Under the pieces are notes generated by a model, which was not told where the DNA came from, searched no databases, and worked only from the letters and a program-made list of their open reading frames with translations. Shown here one piece after another: positions 10,569 through 22,165 of a DNA stretch of 64,000 nucleotides. The stretch lies in assembly GCA_007922305.1 (NCBI GenBank), contig ML677364.1, positions 18,741,538-18,805,537 on the forward strand. Direction: 5' to 3'. Position 1 is the first letter of the stretch, and each line of letters begins with the position of its first letter. The position numbers were made by a program, and so were the translations under genes. The stretch comes from Dermatemys mawii (Eukaryota > Chordata > Testudines > Dermatemydidae).

Positions 10569-10826
10569 TAGCTCAGAATGTGGCTGAATGTACAGTGCTG
10601 TTTTTACACATGGGAATCCATTTTCATTTGTCCTACCAGTTGCTTTCTTAGTGCAATGCAAAATGTTGACTTGAATCTCTTAAGTTTTTTATGGCTTGGG
10701 TTTCAATATCTTAGAGTCTGCATCTACTTTATCCATCACATTTGAGAACATCTGGGACACAGACTGTCATGGGATTTTCATATATGCAGCTGGAAGAAGG
10801 ATGATCTCAGTGGTGGAACCTTGGGC

Positions 10827-10938
10827 CTGATTCTCCATAGCCTTCTACGTGGCATATACAGTTTTGGTTTGGTGTAATTTTACACCCATTTTGCAAAGTC
10901 TGAAGGACTACACAAGGTGCAAAGCAGTGGAGAATCAG
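10827..10938. repeat. Ancient foldback repeat with 'ctgattctcca' ends
   Basis: The left end 'cctgattctccat' pairs with 'agtggagaatcag' at the right end. The core contains 'ggtgtaattttacaccc', itself nearly palindromic. Similar gctgattct/agaatcag vocabulary occurs at 18184, 24556 and 52330, suggesting an old MITE class. Confidence 0.4.
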
Positions 10939-13589
10939 ACACATTGGCCATAACTACACTAGAGATTTGCCCAAATGAGAGCTATCTGTAAAGCTGCATC
11001 AGTGCAAGTCCAAAATATACACAAGGCCACAGACTCTTAATCTTGCTTTCTCCCCTTCCTTCAATACCAATTTGTTGATCTTCCGGGCACATTGCAAGTC
11101 TAAACTCTTTGCTCAGGCTTTTTATGAAAGGATGAGTTGAGTTAAGCCTAGAATTTATTTGTATTTCTTCTTTGGTGGGATCAGGAGTACTTTGGGGAAG
11201 GATGTGTATAATGACATAGGATTATTATTTTTACAATGCTTTTTAATGTCTAGATTGTCTGTGATGGGCACCATGTATAAATAGAAGACCATCCATAATT
11301 ATCATACTGAATAAAGATTTTATTCAGTGTACCATTCTCTGAATCCTTCAAAGATTATACCATATGTAAAAAGGTTTTTTTTAGGTGGGGGGGAGGCAGT
11401 TTTTTCCTTCTTCACATGAAGCCCATATAGAATTATTTCTAAATGGAGCCACTGGGAGTTCTATGTGTGGAAGATTTGTACGCTGAAGCCTGAAAGATAT
11501 AGAACTAAAGTGGGGGGGAAGCATCTTGAATGATGAAACTTTATTTTCTGGGGCATGAGCTATAACTTTCAGCTCCTCTTACTCATTGGGCTCACTCAGT
11601 CCAAAAGGGTTTTTTTCTTTAAGACCCTGATAAGCCACATGTTTGTAATACAACATTTTCAGAATTATTCTCAAACATGCACTATTTTTAGATACACATT
11701 TATTGTGTCCAACAATTAATGATCCGCATTGTTGGATGAACTATGAATGAAAACCAGGCATTTGGACAAATTCTGTCCTGAGCTGTACCCTTGCAACTCC
11801 ACTGAAGAATGCATGGGTGTAAATGAGGGCCATGTTCATTTTAGCACATTGATTTTATATAGTGGTTCACATTTTAGATATTAGCTTCCTTAAAACTAAT
11901 AATCGACAATAATCTAACACTTGCCAGATCTTTTAAATCTTCTTCCTCCTGTAAATTGTTTCCCAGAAAGCTATATCCTGGAGGTTTGTGTTTTCATCTA
12001 GATGCTTGATTGCAACTGGGGGTTGGGAGAGGTAGTTAAAAAATTCGGAGTAATTCGTGCCAACTACAGTGATGTGCACTATGTATATCTTTACAAGCAC
12101 TTTTCTCACCTTTACATATATGCTCCTAAACCAATAGGCTCCTACTAAGCATTTAGGATTGTCATAGCTAAACTGTTTAGCCCCCACTCCCAGGAGTGAC
12201 ACCCATATTCCAAGACTTTTTCAAAGGCCACCAAGAAAGAGGGGCTGTTTTCTAGGTATGTTGTGAAATGGAAAGCAGAGCTGTCGCCTCTTCAAATTCT
12301 TATTATGTAACATAAGCTTCTTTTTTTCTTTTCCTTTTTTTACTATGAGAGGAAAACAAAAGTGTGGTGCACCCCCAAAAACACAACAGAGAAGGAAGGT
12401 TGAAATGTTGTAGGAAGGTGTTTTCTTTAAGGGTAAAAGTTGTCTGCAGCCTCAGTTTCTAGATCTTGCCATCTGCTCTGAAGAGCTGACATTAATAAAC
12501 AATTAGGTAACCATGGGCTTGTGGGCTGTGGGGGAAAATAATGTCTGCGAGGAAGGAGTACCGGATAGTGAGGTGAGCTGAGAGGCGGTTTGAGAGTCAC
12601 TCTCTCCCCAGGGTTTGGTTTACAAAGGCGTCTGAATGTCCACATAGTCAGGAATTCAGTATTTCCGTTTGAAAATGACAATGGACTAGCCTGTGTGTGT
12701 GCGTGGGAGAGAAAGCGAGCAAATTAATTCTCAGCGTGTCTGCGTCTTTTCACTCAGCGTGCTGTGCTCAGGGGAGATGCGCCGGCAGTATTCCCCGCAA
12801 CGGTTCCATAGGAGACATAATGGGCTTACAGAGAGAAATGCTGGGCTGGACTTTGGAGTTTAAACTAAGAGTATTCGCTGTGCAGATTGCACACCAGCCC
12901 TGCCATGTACATGACAGGGTATTTACTCCAGATCTCCTCACTGGAGTTTTCTGAAGAGTTCATGTCAGTTTTTCTCCTCTTAGGTCTCAACCTTTGGTCT
13001 CTGTTGTAAGAACTGGCCCATCACCTATATTTTGCAGTAAATATTACAGATTAACAGTAATCAGTCAAGGGGGAGTTTCTGTCACTAAGGGATTGATCCT
13101 GAGAGTGGCTAAGTGCCCTGAACTTTCCTCGAAGAGCCCGATTCTGCAACACTTGCTCACCTGAGTAACTCTTACTCCTGCAGTTCTCCAATTCATTTGA
13201 ATGGAACTCAGGCGAACACGGGGTGTGCCTACGAGGAAGGGTTTGCTGGAGATCAGCTCCCAGCAGACTAAGCAGGGGCACACTTCCAAAGTGCACAATC
13301 TCCGGATTGGCAGGCTGACATTTCCATAGTGATGTTTCCGCGGTGGACTGTTGTGTCATCGTTAAGGTATGATCATAACCCCTTCATACTTTATCAAGGG
13401 AAAGCCCCCCCCCCCGCTCCCCCCGTGGATAACCTCCGAGGAGAAAGGCAGGCGATACAAATCCCGTTGATCCTGCCGAGGAAATCACCAGCGCAGGAAA
13501 CCCGGAGGTCCCGTTTGCATCCGTTGCAGCGACAGAACTAGGGAAGCTTGCATGAGCCTTTCGGTGACTTGGTGGCTGGCTTGTCTAGT

Positions 13590-15140
13590 TCCCTTTCCCT
13601 AGGCGGACCTTGCCTGCCTCCAGCCAGAGCGTCCTGTCCTTGAATCCCCGAGGCGGGTCCTTTGAACACTAACCCCCGATCGCATGAAACTCCCGACCCA
13701 GCCCCCCGCAGCCCAGCCCATAAAGAACCGCGCCGCGTCTAAGAAGCGGGGACCGCTGCGGAGCGAAGCCGGTTGGCGACCCTCGGGGCTCGGCCACTTC
13801 CACGACAAGCGAAGTAGGGGAACTTTTCGCAGAGCCAGGCCAAGCCGGGGGAGTTTCCCCAACTCCAGGGCACGAGCCCGCGGCGCTCAGAGTCTCGAGC
13901 CCTACGTGACAATCCAGAGCTCGGGGGCAGCACAAAACCCGCCCGAGATACCGGCGGAGGGACGGGGGCTGAGACCAAGTAGCGAGTTTAGCTCCACTGC
14001 GGAGGGTAACGGGCGGAGTAGGGGGGATGGTCTCCTGTGTCCCTCGGGCTAAGTTTTCCCCCCGCTCTGGGTATGATCTCCCGGGGGGAGCACCACACCG
14101 CGCAGGGGGGGAACCCGCGAGGGGCTGCGCGGCGCGGACTTACCAGGCTTGAAAGACCGCCAGGAGGAGGAAAAGCACCGGGAGCTTCGCGGACATGATC
14201 CGAGCGGGTCCCGGGCGTAGCCGGCCGGGGGAGATGTCGCCGGGTCTCTCCCTCTCTCCTGCTGTATTCCCGGCTCTAGCCTGGGGGGAGAATCCCCCCC
14301 CCCGGCACTGCTCCAAAACCCAGGGAGCCGCCGGCAGGGCACCGAGCTCCGCGCGTCCCCTCGCCGGCACTGGCACAAGGAAGCGGCTCCTCCTGTTTTT
14401 CAGAGGTGTCTTAGCCGGGCACCTTCAGTGGGGAGCAGCGAGCGGGATCAGGCACCACCAGGGCAGCGGGGGGGAGGGGGCAACGCACCAACCCCCGCGG
14501 GGGACCCCCCTCAGCCCGCTCTCCTTCCCGCACGCTGGGGCGGGGGGGGGGCGCGGGAGATGGCGCAGCGCCGAGCCCCCGGCCAACAGGTCCGGGCTTG
14601 TCCGAAAGGAGCAAAGTCTGCCAGAGAGCCCTGCCCCCACGCCCTGCTCACCCGCCGCCGTGACGCTAGACGGGGGGAGAAGGGAGAGGGAACTCCCTCC
14701 CCGGTGCAGTTAAATGGCAGCCAGCCGCAGGCTGGGTCTCTCCCCCCGAGCCCCGGCGGGGCGGCGGCCCCGCCGAGAGGAGCCCAGCCCCATGCCGCTC
14801 GCTGGCTTTGCAGAGCGGCTGAGGCGGGATCCCAGCCCGGCGCAGCGAGCTGCTGCTGTGGGGTCCCTCGCCGGCGCGCGGACGTCTCCTCCAGTTGCAA
14901 TAATGAGAAAGGAGAGCAGCGAGCGTGAGGCGGGGAGGTTCAGCTCCCCACAGACACAACTTGACGTGGAGGGGGGGGCGGGTGGGTACAGCCTGGCTCT
15001 GCCCTCCTCTTTGGGACCATCCCGGGGCACGGGCCAACACGGGAACCCTTTGCTTTGCATAGTAACGCAGACACTGGTACCCGGCCCCCGTCCAGCCCGC
15101 GCTTGGTGCCTGTGGCCCCGGCCCAGTTACTGTTGTGAAC
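13590..15140. promoter_or_regulatory. GABRG3: CpG island at the GABRG3 start
   Basis: This interval is very rich in C, G and undepleted CG dinucleotides ('ccgcggcgctcag', 'ggcgcgcggacgtc', 'gcgcgggagatggcgcagcgc'), in contrast to CG-poor flanks. It surrounds the GABRG3 first coding exon at 14144-14196, so it very likely holds the promoter and 5' UTR on the minus strand. I see no convincing TATA box at a fixed distance, which fits a CpG-island promoter. G-runs at about 14459-14482 and C-runs near 14288-14300 could form G-quadruplexes. Many overlapping long open frames here are a product of GC content. Confidence 0.8.
14144..14196 (-). CDS. GABRG3: GABRG3 exon 1: signal peptide
   Basis: The ATG at 14196 opens a typical signal peptide: a short basic start 'MSAKLP' followed by the hydrophobic run 'VLFLLLAVFQA'. 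The coding part is 53 bp, 17 codons plus two bases, ending at a GTAAGT donor. The two bases join with the first base of exon 2 to give Cys, then '[11 protein letters not shown]'. The phase match to exon 2 confirms the link, although the signal peptide itself is not conserved in sequence. The start has A at -3. An in-frame upstream Met-equivalent frame extends about 60 residues (to 14376) without a stop. I prefer the shorter start because it places the signal peptide at the amino terminus. The subunit is made at the ER and assembled with alpha and beta subunits. Confidence 0.85.
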
Positions 15141-16419
15141 TGAGATCATTGACCGAGATATTGGGGGTGCACACTACAACGGGGGCGTAGTAAACACCCC
15201 AAGTCTCGGATAGGTTTGCAATGGGGCGTCTAAATAATGGATTCTCCGCCGTAGGGAATCAGCGTTGAGAAGCAAGTTTGACCCCAAGTGTTTTCAAACC
15301 ATCAAACACAATAGCTTGAACCAGCCTGTGGACCTGAACCCGAAGCTTGGACCTGAAGACATTGCGATTAAAAAATACCGTGGACGTGATTTTTGATTTA
15401 GTACTTCTGTGAACCTCTCGGGTATCAGACGAATAAATAGCCCCGCCCTGTTACTTTGGAAACAGAACAAAAGCAGTCAAAAGATTTGATTCACGTTACA
15501 CAAATATAGAAATAAGACATCCTGATAAAAATGCATTACATATTCATTTTGTTGTGAAAGTAAATCCAGCATAATTTTTCCCTTACCCCCCTCCAGGGCT
15601 TCTAAGTGATCATAAACGACGTTAATTGAAAAAAAGAGTTATGTATTAAGTTGTAATCTTGTGCTCAGAATAACTTGTAATGTAAAGTCTAAAAATAGTT
15701 ACAAAGATAACTGGAAGGATTTATGTTCCCGAAGTTATTTATTATTGGGATGATACAGCTTAAAGGCAATCCACCGTGATCCGGGCACTTAACTTCCAAT
15801 GGTGCCCATTTCTGGAACTATAGTTTCATTTGTCCTCTTATACATTAGTTCTAATGTGTTGACTTTATCTAATTGCATTGAATGCAAATGATTATTAATC
15901 GCCTGTTATCAAATCTGTATCTCTCTCACATAGCCAGCAGGGGAATCCAGGCTAGCCATGGAACCTCCTGTTCTTTGCAGCAAGAAGGATCAGAAGTTCA
16001 AAGGAAAGCTCTATTTTCATTTTCAGTGCTCTAATATTCACCATATTGCCCATGTCACAGTGCAGGGCTTTGAAGTGTTTATTTCAAAGAAGAGTCCACT
16101 TTTGCGATACAAAGGTTATCTGCAATTATCAACATTTTTTTCGGATAAATGACCATATTTCAGGTGTCTAATACAGTGTAAGGTAAATTTATAGAGGCAT
16201 GTTATTGAAGGAATGTATTTAGTACCTTTGAATAATTAATTGTTCCTAAACGGAACTGTTGATATCTTAGGTCTCAGCGCAAGGTGGCTCTTTCTTCAAC
16301 AATGGAGCATATAGTATATAATATACATGGATTCGCTTTTCCTATTGGGAAGCATATTATCCTAAATTTAAAGTTCATCTTAAACTCCCACTTTAACGTT
16401 CTTGGCGATTTGAGAAGAG

Positions 16420-17480
16420 AGGCAGGCGTTATAGAAACAACGGTTTTACAAATCCCAGCCACGCTTGTGCCAGCTCTAAGGACGGAAGGACATTGCATCG
16501 TAGCAGACTGTCCGAGGACGCCTGCTAACGCGGACACACTGCGCAGAAAACCCTGCACCGGAGCTGGATACGACACTGTGTGCAATTATTCACAGCAGTG
16601 ACACCGGGAAACGTTGGCGCGAGACCTTGCTAGGCTGGTGTCCCATCTGGACTAGGGCAGGCGGATGTTATATCGGGGCTGCCTGTGAGGGGATTTCCAT
16701 TGGTGGTGGGGAGTTTCTCCAGTGTTTTTGATCTATGCGCATGGGCAGCCTCCGCTCGCTGTAGCCGGAGCGCCTACCCCCAAATTCAGCACCGGAGCCG
16801 TGGACAGCTCCCGGGGAGCCGCAGCCGGTTAGTTGGCGCGGATTTGCCGGGCTGCCTCCCTGTAGGTTTGTCCCCGTCCGCGAGCGGGTGGAGGGTTCAC
16901 TGCACAGCTCCAAAATATGTCCGGAGCTCTAGGAGACGAGCGATACTTGCAAGTCACACCGAGCTCCGGGGTCCCGCTTCCAACGCGCGCTGAGGAGTTT
17001 GTCCTTGGGAGCAGCTGCTGCTGAACCCCAGATTGATTTCACGCTCCCCGAGGTGCGAGGGGACTGGGCCCTAGAGCTGACTGGCTCGTTCCTGTTGCCA
17101 GCAGGAGCGGCACATCCCGCCGCTTCTCCTTCTTCTGGTGACAAGGAAGAGCTGCTGCTTGCACGATTCTTCCTTGGCTGCAGGAGCCTCTCGCGGCTGC
17201 TCTGAGAAATGCCTCTTAGCAAACCCTTGGAGAGGGGCTTTGCTGTCCTTTCCCAGCTGAGCTCACCAGGCGATGCTGCTAGGGGCAACGGGCGAGCCGC
17301 GATCCCGGGGTAACGCCGGATCCCCCAGCAGCTTTCTGGGAGGCTGCGGTTTAATAGCAGGAGGCTCAGGCAAGTGCCCACCACGAACAAAGCGTGTGGA
17401 GACAGTTTCTAAACTGAGCGGTAGATGGGGAGTTTGGGGAAGGAATCCCGCCCCGCCGGCCGCCGCAGACTGAAAGCGGC
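16420..17480. promoter_or_regulatory. Second CpG-rich block upstream of GABRG3
   Basis: CG dinucleotides are frequent again here ('gctaacgcggacacactgcg', 'gtccgcgagcgggtgg', 'ccaacgcgcgctgagg', 'ccgccggccgccgcag'), separated from the first island by about 1.3 kb of AT-rich sequence (15200-16400). It could be an alternative or upstream promoter of GABRG3, or the promoter of an antisense RNA pointing towards GABRA5. Nothing in the sequence decides between these, and no coding exon was recognised. Confidence 0.5.
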
Positions 17481-17924
17481 TTCGCTCTTAAAGCTGAGGT
17501 GTGGATCACCTAGTCCTCGGGGGTCCCCTCTAGAAAAACCTGTGATCAAACGAAAGGTGGTTGCTTGGTCTATACTGCACAAAAACATGTCAAGGGCCCA
17601 CTTCATCCTGAGTGGCCCCTTCCTTTAGTGGAAGTCGTCAGCACATCTTCTATTTATTCCACCTTCTACCTCACTGTGACCCTTTCTCGGGCCTGCGGAA
17701 GAGCTCTGTGCAGCAGGGAAGCTTGTCTCTTTCATCAGCAGAAGCTGGTCCAAAAAAAGGCATTACTTCACGCACTTCTTAGCTCTGATATCCCAAGGGG
17801 ATTTAAATAGCTGGGCCTCACCACCAAGCAATGATGAAACCTCCTCTGTTTTCTTTCCAGTACAGCAGAGGCAGCAATTTTAATCTTACACAGAAGCACC
17901 TCTGGTGTAATATACCTCCCATAG

Positions 17925-18122
17925 CAGGCCTGCACAACTTGGAAAGCAGCGAGGACCATATTACTGCAAAAAAACCAGCTGCGGGCCGAAAAGCCCCACC
18001 CCCCATTCGCTTCCCGCACCCCACTGCTTGGCTTGCCCCACTCCTACTCATCCCCTGTGGGCCACACAGTGAGCCCGTGTGGGCCACATGTGGCCCCCGG
18101 GGCCACCTGTTGTGCAGGCCTG
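17925..18122. mobile_element. hAT-type MITE (caggcctgcacaac ends)
   Basis: The 198-bp element begins 'caggcctgcacaac' and ends 'gttgtgcaggcctg', a perfect 14-bp inverted repeat. It is flanked by TCCCATAG (17917-17924) and TCCTATAG (18123-18130), an 8-bp target duplication with one change, as expected for hAT elements. The inside is GC-rich with repeated 'gggccaca' words and no ORF. Confidence 0.85.
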
Positions 18123-19204
18123 TCCTATAGCAAAGGCTCTGGTGTCTGTTTCTGGGTAAACCTTGTTCCTATAACGAATTCGGGGCCTGATTCACCACTG
18201 TCTTGCTTCACTCCTATAACTCCATCAAAATCAATCCATGCACTGTCACCTAAAACTGGAGTTAAGCATTGATAAATCAGTCCCTTACTTCCCCATTACC
18301 CTTACAGCGTACAAGCCAGTTAGCCTTGTCCATCCTCCCCATTCCCATCCTATTGTCTCTTCCATCCACTTCTCGTGTGTTGTCCCAAATGAAATTCTAA
18401 AGTCTCTGATGCAGAGACCCTCTCTTCAGCCATAAGTACCCTTTAGACATATTCTGGGTATAGCTATGGTGGTTATGGGTATGATTTTTATCAACATAGC
18501 TATGCCAGCCAAAGCCCTAGTGTAAAAGAATAAAGACCCTTTTGCCTGTATAACTTGTTTTGTTCCCTGAACTAGAATAAGCTATACAATCAAACAGACT
18601 TTTATGCTAGTATAATATGTCTGCTCTAGGAGTGTTTTAGTGGCATATATAGACAAAACCCTTCTGCTGCAGGCAAGGCCTTCACCATGTAGCACAATGG
18701 AACCCAGGTCCTGATTTCAGCCTCTTGGCATTGTTACTGTAATACAAATAATATCAGTGCTGCAAATCCTAGCACATTTCTTCTGTTGCATTGAAATACA
18801 TGGAGCATTTACTGTTCCATTGCAGCAGCCTCAATAGATGCTAGAAAGTAGAAACCCTTCTAGCACACCTGTCCAACCGTACAGTGGGGGTCTACACTGA
18901 AGAAAAATCCCTTCCTGGTATTCACAAATGATTACCTTGCAACCTGAAGCAAGAGAAGTGATTGCTGTTGTTAAGCAAGCATATAGTGCTACAAGTGTTA
19001 TAAGTTATCATCAAATCAGCCAGCCCTTACAAACCCCCTCTTGTGGTGTTTAACTGAATGAATTCTAGAACTCAACTATAACTTCATAATGCTGTATTAC
19101 CCATCCTTCATTCTAAATATAGTGTAAGCAAGAGTCCCTATTTCTATACTAGAGAAAAAATAGACCCGATCCAACTGTGATCCTGCATCCCTTATTCTTC
19201 TCGG

Positions 19205-19655
19205 TGATATTAGTATGATATGACTTTGACATAATTATGACATTTTATGCAAGATAAATCATGTGAGATGTCATTGGAAAGGTTATGATTAGCTGAATAT
19301 GATTATCTTATTTGTATGCATGTCTCATTTTTATATCTGAAGTTATATATATTGACTATGTCTCTGCATTTCCAATGTAGTTACATCCAGGGAAATGCCC
19401 ACTAGACAAGAAGTTTTAATTCTAGACAGCGGTTGGGAAACGGGCCATTAGGAAAGCAATAGACCTTAGCAGAAACTTATCTGCCACCTGGGGAACCTTC
19501 CTGAGAAAGTTACAGACAGCCTTCAAGTAATGGCTACTATGACTCTACAAAGACGTGATGTGACCACATGTCTCTAGACTCCATTTTGGGATGTCAGTGT
19601 TTCTCCACAGACCGGTCTGGAGGCCAGGCTCTGAAACAAAGGGTTCCCACCACGC
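19205..19655 (+). repeat. Dispersed repeat fragment, possibly LTR-derived
   Basis: The block 'gatattagtatgatatgac' through 'catttgtatgcatgtctcat'-like and 'catgtctctagactcc' words is familiar to me as a high-copy repeat of turtle genomes, but I cannot fix its class. It is truncated on the right by the GC-rich element at 19660-20380. Confidence 0.4.
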
Positions 19656-19659
19656 CCAG

Positions 19660-20380
19660 AACAGGTCCAAGCCCCCTCCTCCCACCACCTGCCCAAGGCT
19701 CTCGAAGGGAGTTTAGGTGCAGGAGGAGGGAAGGGTCAGGCTCTGGGAAGGAGTTGGGGTTTGAGCTCTGGGCGGAGGCAGGGGATTGGGGTGTAGGAGG
19801 AGTTCAGGGGGCAGGCTCTGGGAGGGAGTTTCGGTGTGAGGGCAGGGCTGGGGCAGGGGGTTGAAGCACTGCGCTTACCTCAGACAGCTCCTAAAAGTGA
19901 CCTGCACCCTTCCTCTGGCAGCAACTCCTAGGCAGGGGGTCAGAGGGGTCTCCGCGCACTGCTGCCTGCAGGCACCACTCCCTGCAGGCACGACTCCTGC
20001 AGCTCCCATTGTCTTCAGTTGGCAGAGTTGGTGCTCGGGGCAGGAGCAGCACATGGAGACACACACACACACACACACGGGGCTGCGGGAACATGCCGGT
20101 CATTTCTGGAAGTGGAGCGGGCAGGCAGGAAGCTCCCTTAGCTCCATTGCACTACCGGTGGTGGCAGCAGGGGGGAAGGGGAGGACAGGCCCTTTTCTAT
20201 TGCCTGGGGGTGGCAGGCGGGCCTGGGGGAGGACACTCCAGGGGAGCTGCCTTAGGGCAACAGGCGGGACCGGGGCAGAGACCCAGCCCCAAACTTTGGT
20301 GGAGTTGGGATCCCGTGCTCTCATATTGGTGGAGCATGGGCTCATACAACTCACTGGCCCCGGCCATATGGAAAAGCTAT
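19660..20380 (-). repeat. GC-rich dispersed repeat with internal VNTR, minus copy
   Basis: The left part is built from degenerate tandem units around 'ggctctgggagggagtt' and 'gggcaggggattggggtg'. These are the reverse complement of the C-rich units in the element at 42165-43110. A GC-rich unique-looking part with (CA)n at about 20055-20079 follows. It is non-coding. Confidence 0.5.
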
Positions 20381-20539
20381 AAGGTGGAGTGTGACATCAT
20401 CTGGTTGTTGCCCTAGCTGTCACTTTCCTGTGCAGCAGCTGGTCTAAGTGCCTGAATCTAACTGCAGTTGGGTGTGTTCCTAACTGTATGTGTGCTGGTG
20501 AAAGTGCAGGCTAGGAACGGCTTTGCAGCTTGTCACAGC

Positions 20540-21510
20540 AATACAATGTAAAAGCAAGCCCAGGCTGGTGGATCAGGCAGGCTCAGTGGTAGCTATAAAA
20601 TCCGTCTTAGTAGCTGTTCTCTAACTGCTCTACCTGTAAAGTCTTAAAACAGGGTTCGGCAATGTTGGCATGCGGGACCGCAGGTTAAGCACCCTTAGTG
20701 GGTCCCGCTGCTTTGTCTATCTGCCGTTTCACCGACCGCGGCTCCCACTGGCCGTGGTTCGACATCCCGGTTGAATGGGGGCTGCAGGAAGCGGCACGGT
20801 GCTGGCCACTGCTTCCCACAGCCCCCCTTGGACCAGGACAGCGAACTGCGTCCAGTGGGAGCCGCAGTCAGCAAAATGGCAAGTAAACAAAGGGGAGGGG
20901 CCCATTAAGGGTGCTTACCCTGCGGTCCCGCATGCCAAAGTTGCCGATCCCTGTGTTAAAAAGTCTCACTCTATGCAGAGGTAAAAGGAAGTGAGTGGGC
21001 ACCTGGCCAAAAGAGCCAATGGGAAGCCTACAACTTGTTAAAATGGAAACGATTCCCCTTTTGTCTGTCTGTCTGTTGTTCTCCGGGGAGGGGTGAACAG
21101 GGGAGAGACTATGAGGTAAGAGCTTGGGCCAGTTATGAAAAAATCATGAGTGTCATACCTAGAAACTACTCATTTAACATCTATGTAAGTAGATCAGGAA
21201 ATGTCTAGGAAGATGCGGTCAGGTTTATTTCTTTTATTTATTATGGCTTGTGGATTCCTCTGTACCAGCTCCAGGTGCTTTTGTTTTGCTTGTAACCTTT
21301 AAGCTGGACCTCAAGAAAGCTCTTCTTGGTGCTTAATTCTTGTAGTTGCTCTTTTAAAATCTAGCCATGGCCTGAGTTCCCAGATGTATTTTCTTTCTTT
21401 TTTTCTATTAATAAAATTTACCTTTTTTTGAACGGAATTGGATTTTTGTCTCTTAAGAGGTTTGTGCGCGTTGTTTAAGTAGCTGGTGGCAACAGCTGAT
21501 TTCTTTTTAT
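20540..21510 (+). repeat. LTR-like dispersed repeat with polyadenylation signal
   Basis: The block ends with a polyadenylation-like region ('tattaataaaatttacc' near 21404-21422) followed by 'ttggatttttgtctcttaag' and 'ctggtggcaacagctgattt'. I associate this with LTR-type repeats of turtles. It is interrupted by the hAT MITE at 20650-20953. No internal coding part is seen, so it may be a solo LTR. Class and limits are uncertain. Confidence 0.4.
20650..20953. mobile_element. hAT-type MITE with ~50-bp inverted ends
   Basis: The left end 'cagggttcggcaatgttggc' matches the reversed right end 'cagggatcggcaactttggc', and the match continues through 'atgcgggaccgcagg' and 'taagcaccctta'. Flanks TCTTAAAA (20642-20649) and TGTTAAAA (20954-20961) form an 8-bp duplication with one change. 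It is 304 bp and non-coding. Confidence 0.85.
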
Positions 21511-21529
21511 TTTTCTCCCTTTCTCAGCT

Positions 21530-22165
21530 CTTCTCCTGCAAGGGAAGGAAGTGGTGTTATCCACATTTCACAGGCGGGAACCTGAGATACAAAGAGACTT
21601 GTCCAGAGATCATGGAGCAGTGGTCCACAAATTTTCAGGATCACTTCTTCCCTTACTCCTGTTCCCCCGCCCCCACCAGAGCCAGGGCTGGGGCTCTCAG
21701 GGGGAAAGTGGACAGGGGTAAAGGGACAAGGCCAAGACTGCAGCTGGGGGCAGGTCTGGAGCCAGGGCTGGAATGGCAGGGACTGAGGCTGGGGGGGCAA
21801 GTCTGGGGACAGAGCTGGGAATGGAGCCACAGCCAGGGGGTGGGGCCAACCAAGCTTGAGATGGGGCTAGGGCTGGGACAAGAGACAGGCTGGAGGAGGA
21901 GCTGCAGCTGGAGATGGGGCCCAAGCAGAGCTGGGGGGCAGAGCAGGGATGAGTGGTGCTCCCTCCTCACCCCCATGGGGGTGTCCCAGGACCTGCCATG
22001 CCCTCTCAAGCATTCCCTGTTTCCCCCCAAGGGAAGAGGTGCACCCCTCAGTTTGAGGATCTCTGTCATAGAGGAAGTCAGGGGAAGATGAAGTAACAAA
22101 ACCTTGCTCTCCTGACCCCAAGCTAGTGTTCTAAACTCTGGACCATCCTTCTACCACAGACCATC
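21530..22165 (-). repeat. SINE-like repeat (antisense) split by a GC-rich insertion
   Basis: The sequence 'ccacatttcacaggcgggaa' to 'cttgtccagagatcatgg' at 21560-21620 and 'ctctggaccatcc' near 22136 resemble the two halves of a MIR-like SINE read backwards. Between them lies about 460 bp of GC-rich, mildly repetitive sequence ('gctggggacagagctggga', 'gggctagggctggga'). Confidence 0.35.

Larger units (their letters stand above)
9662..14143 (-). other. GABRG3: GABRG3 intron 1
   Basis: This 4.5-kb intron lies between the exon 1 donor (GTAAGT, read from 14143 leftwards) and the exon 2 acceptor. The right end is part of the CpG island. It contains two short foldback repeats (10436-10568 and 10827-10938). 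I see no further gene; 11000-13500 is ordinary AT-rich to mixed sequence. Confidence 0.85.

Noticed and set aside
14049..15190. Many long overlapping open frames on both strands
   Set aside because: They lie in the CpG island, where GC-rich sequence has few stops. Only the short signal-peptide exon agrees in phase with the next GABRG3 exon.
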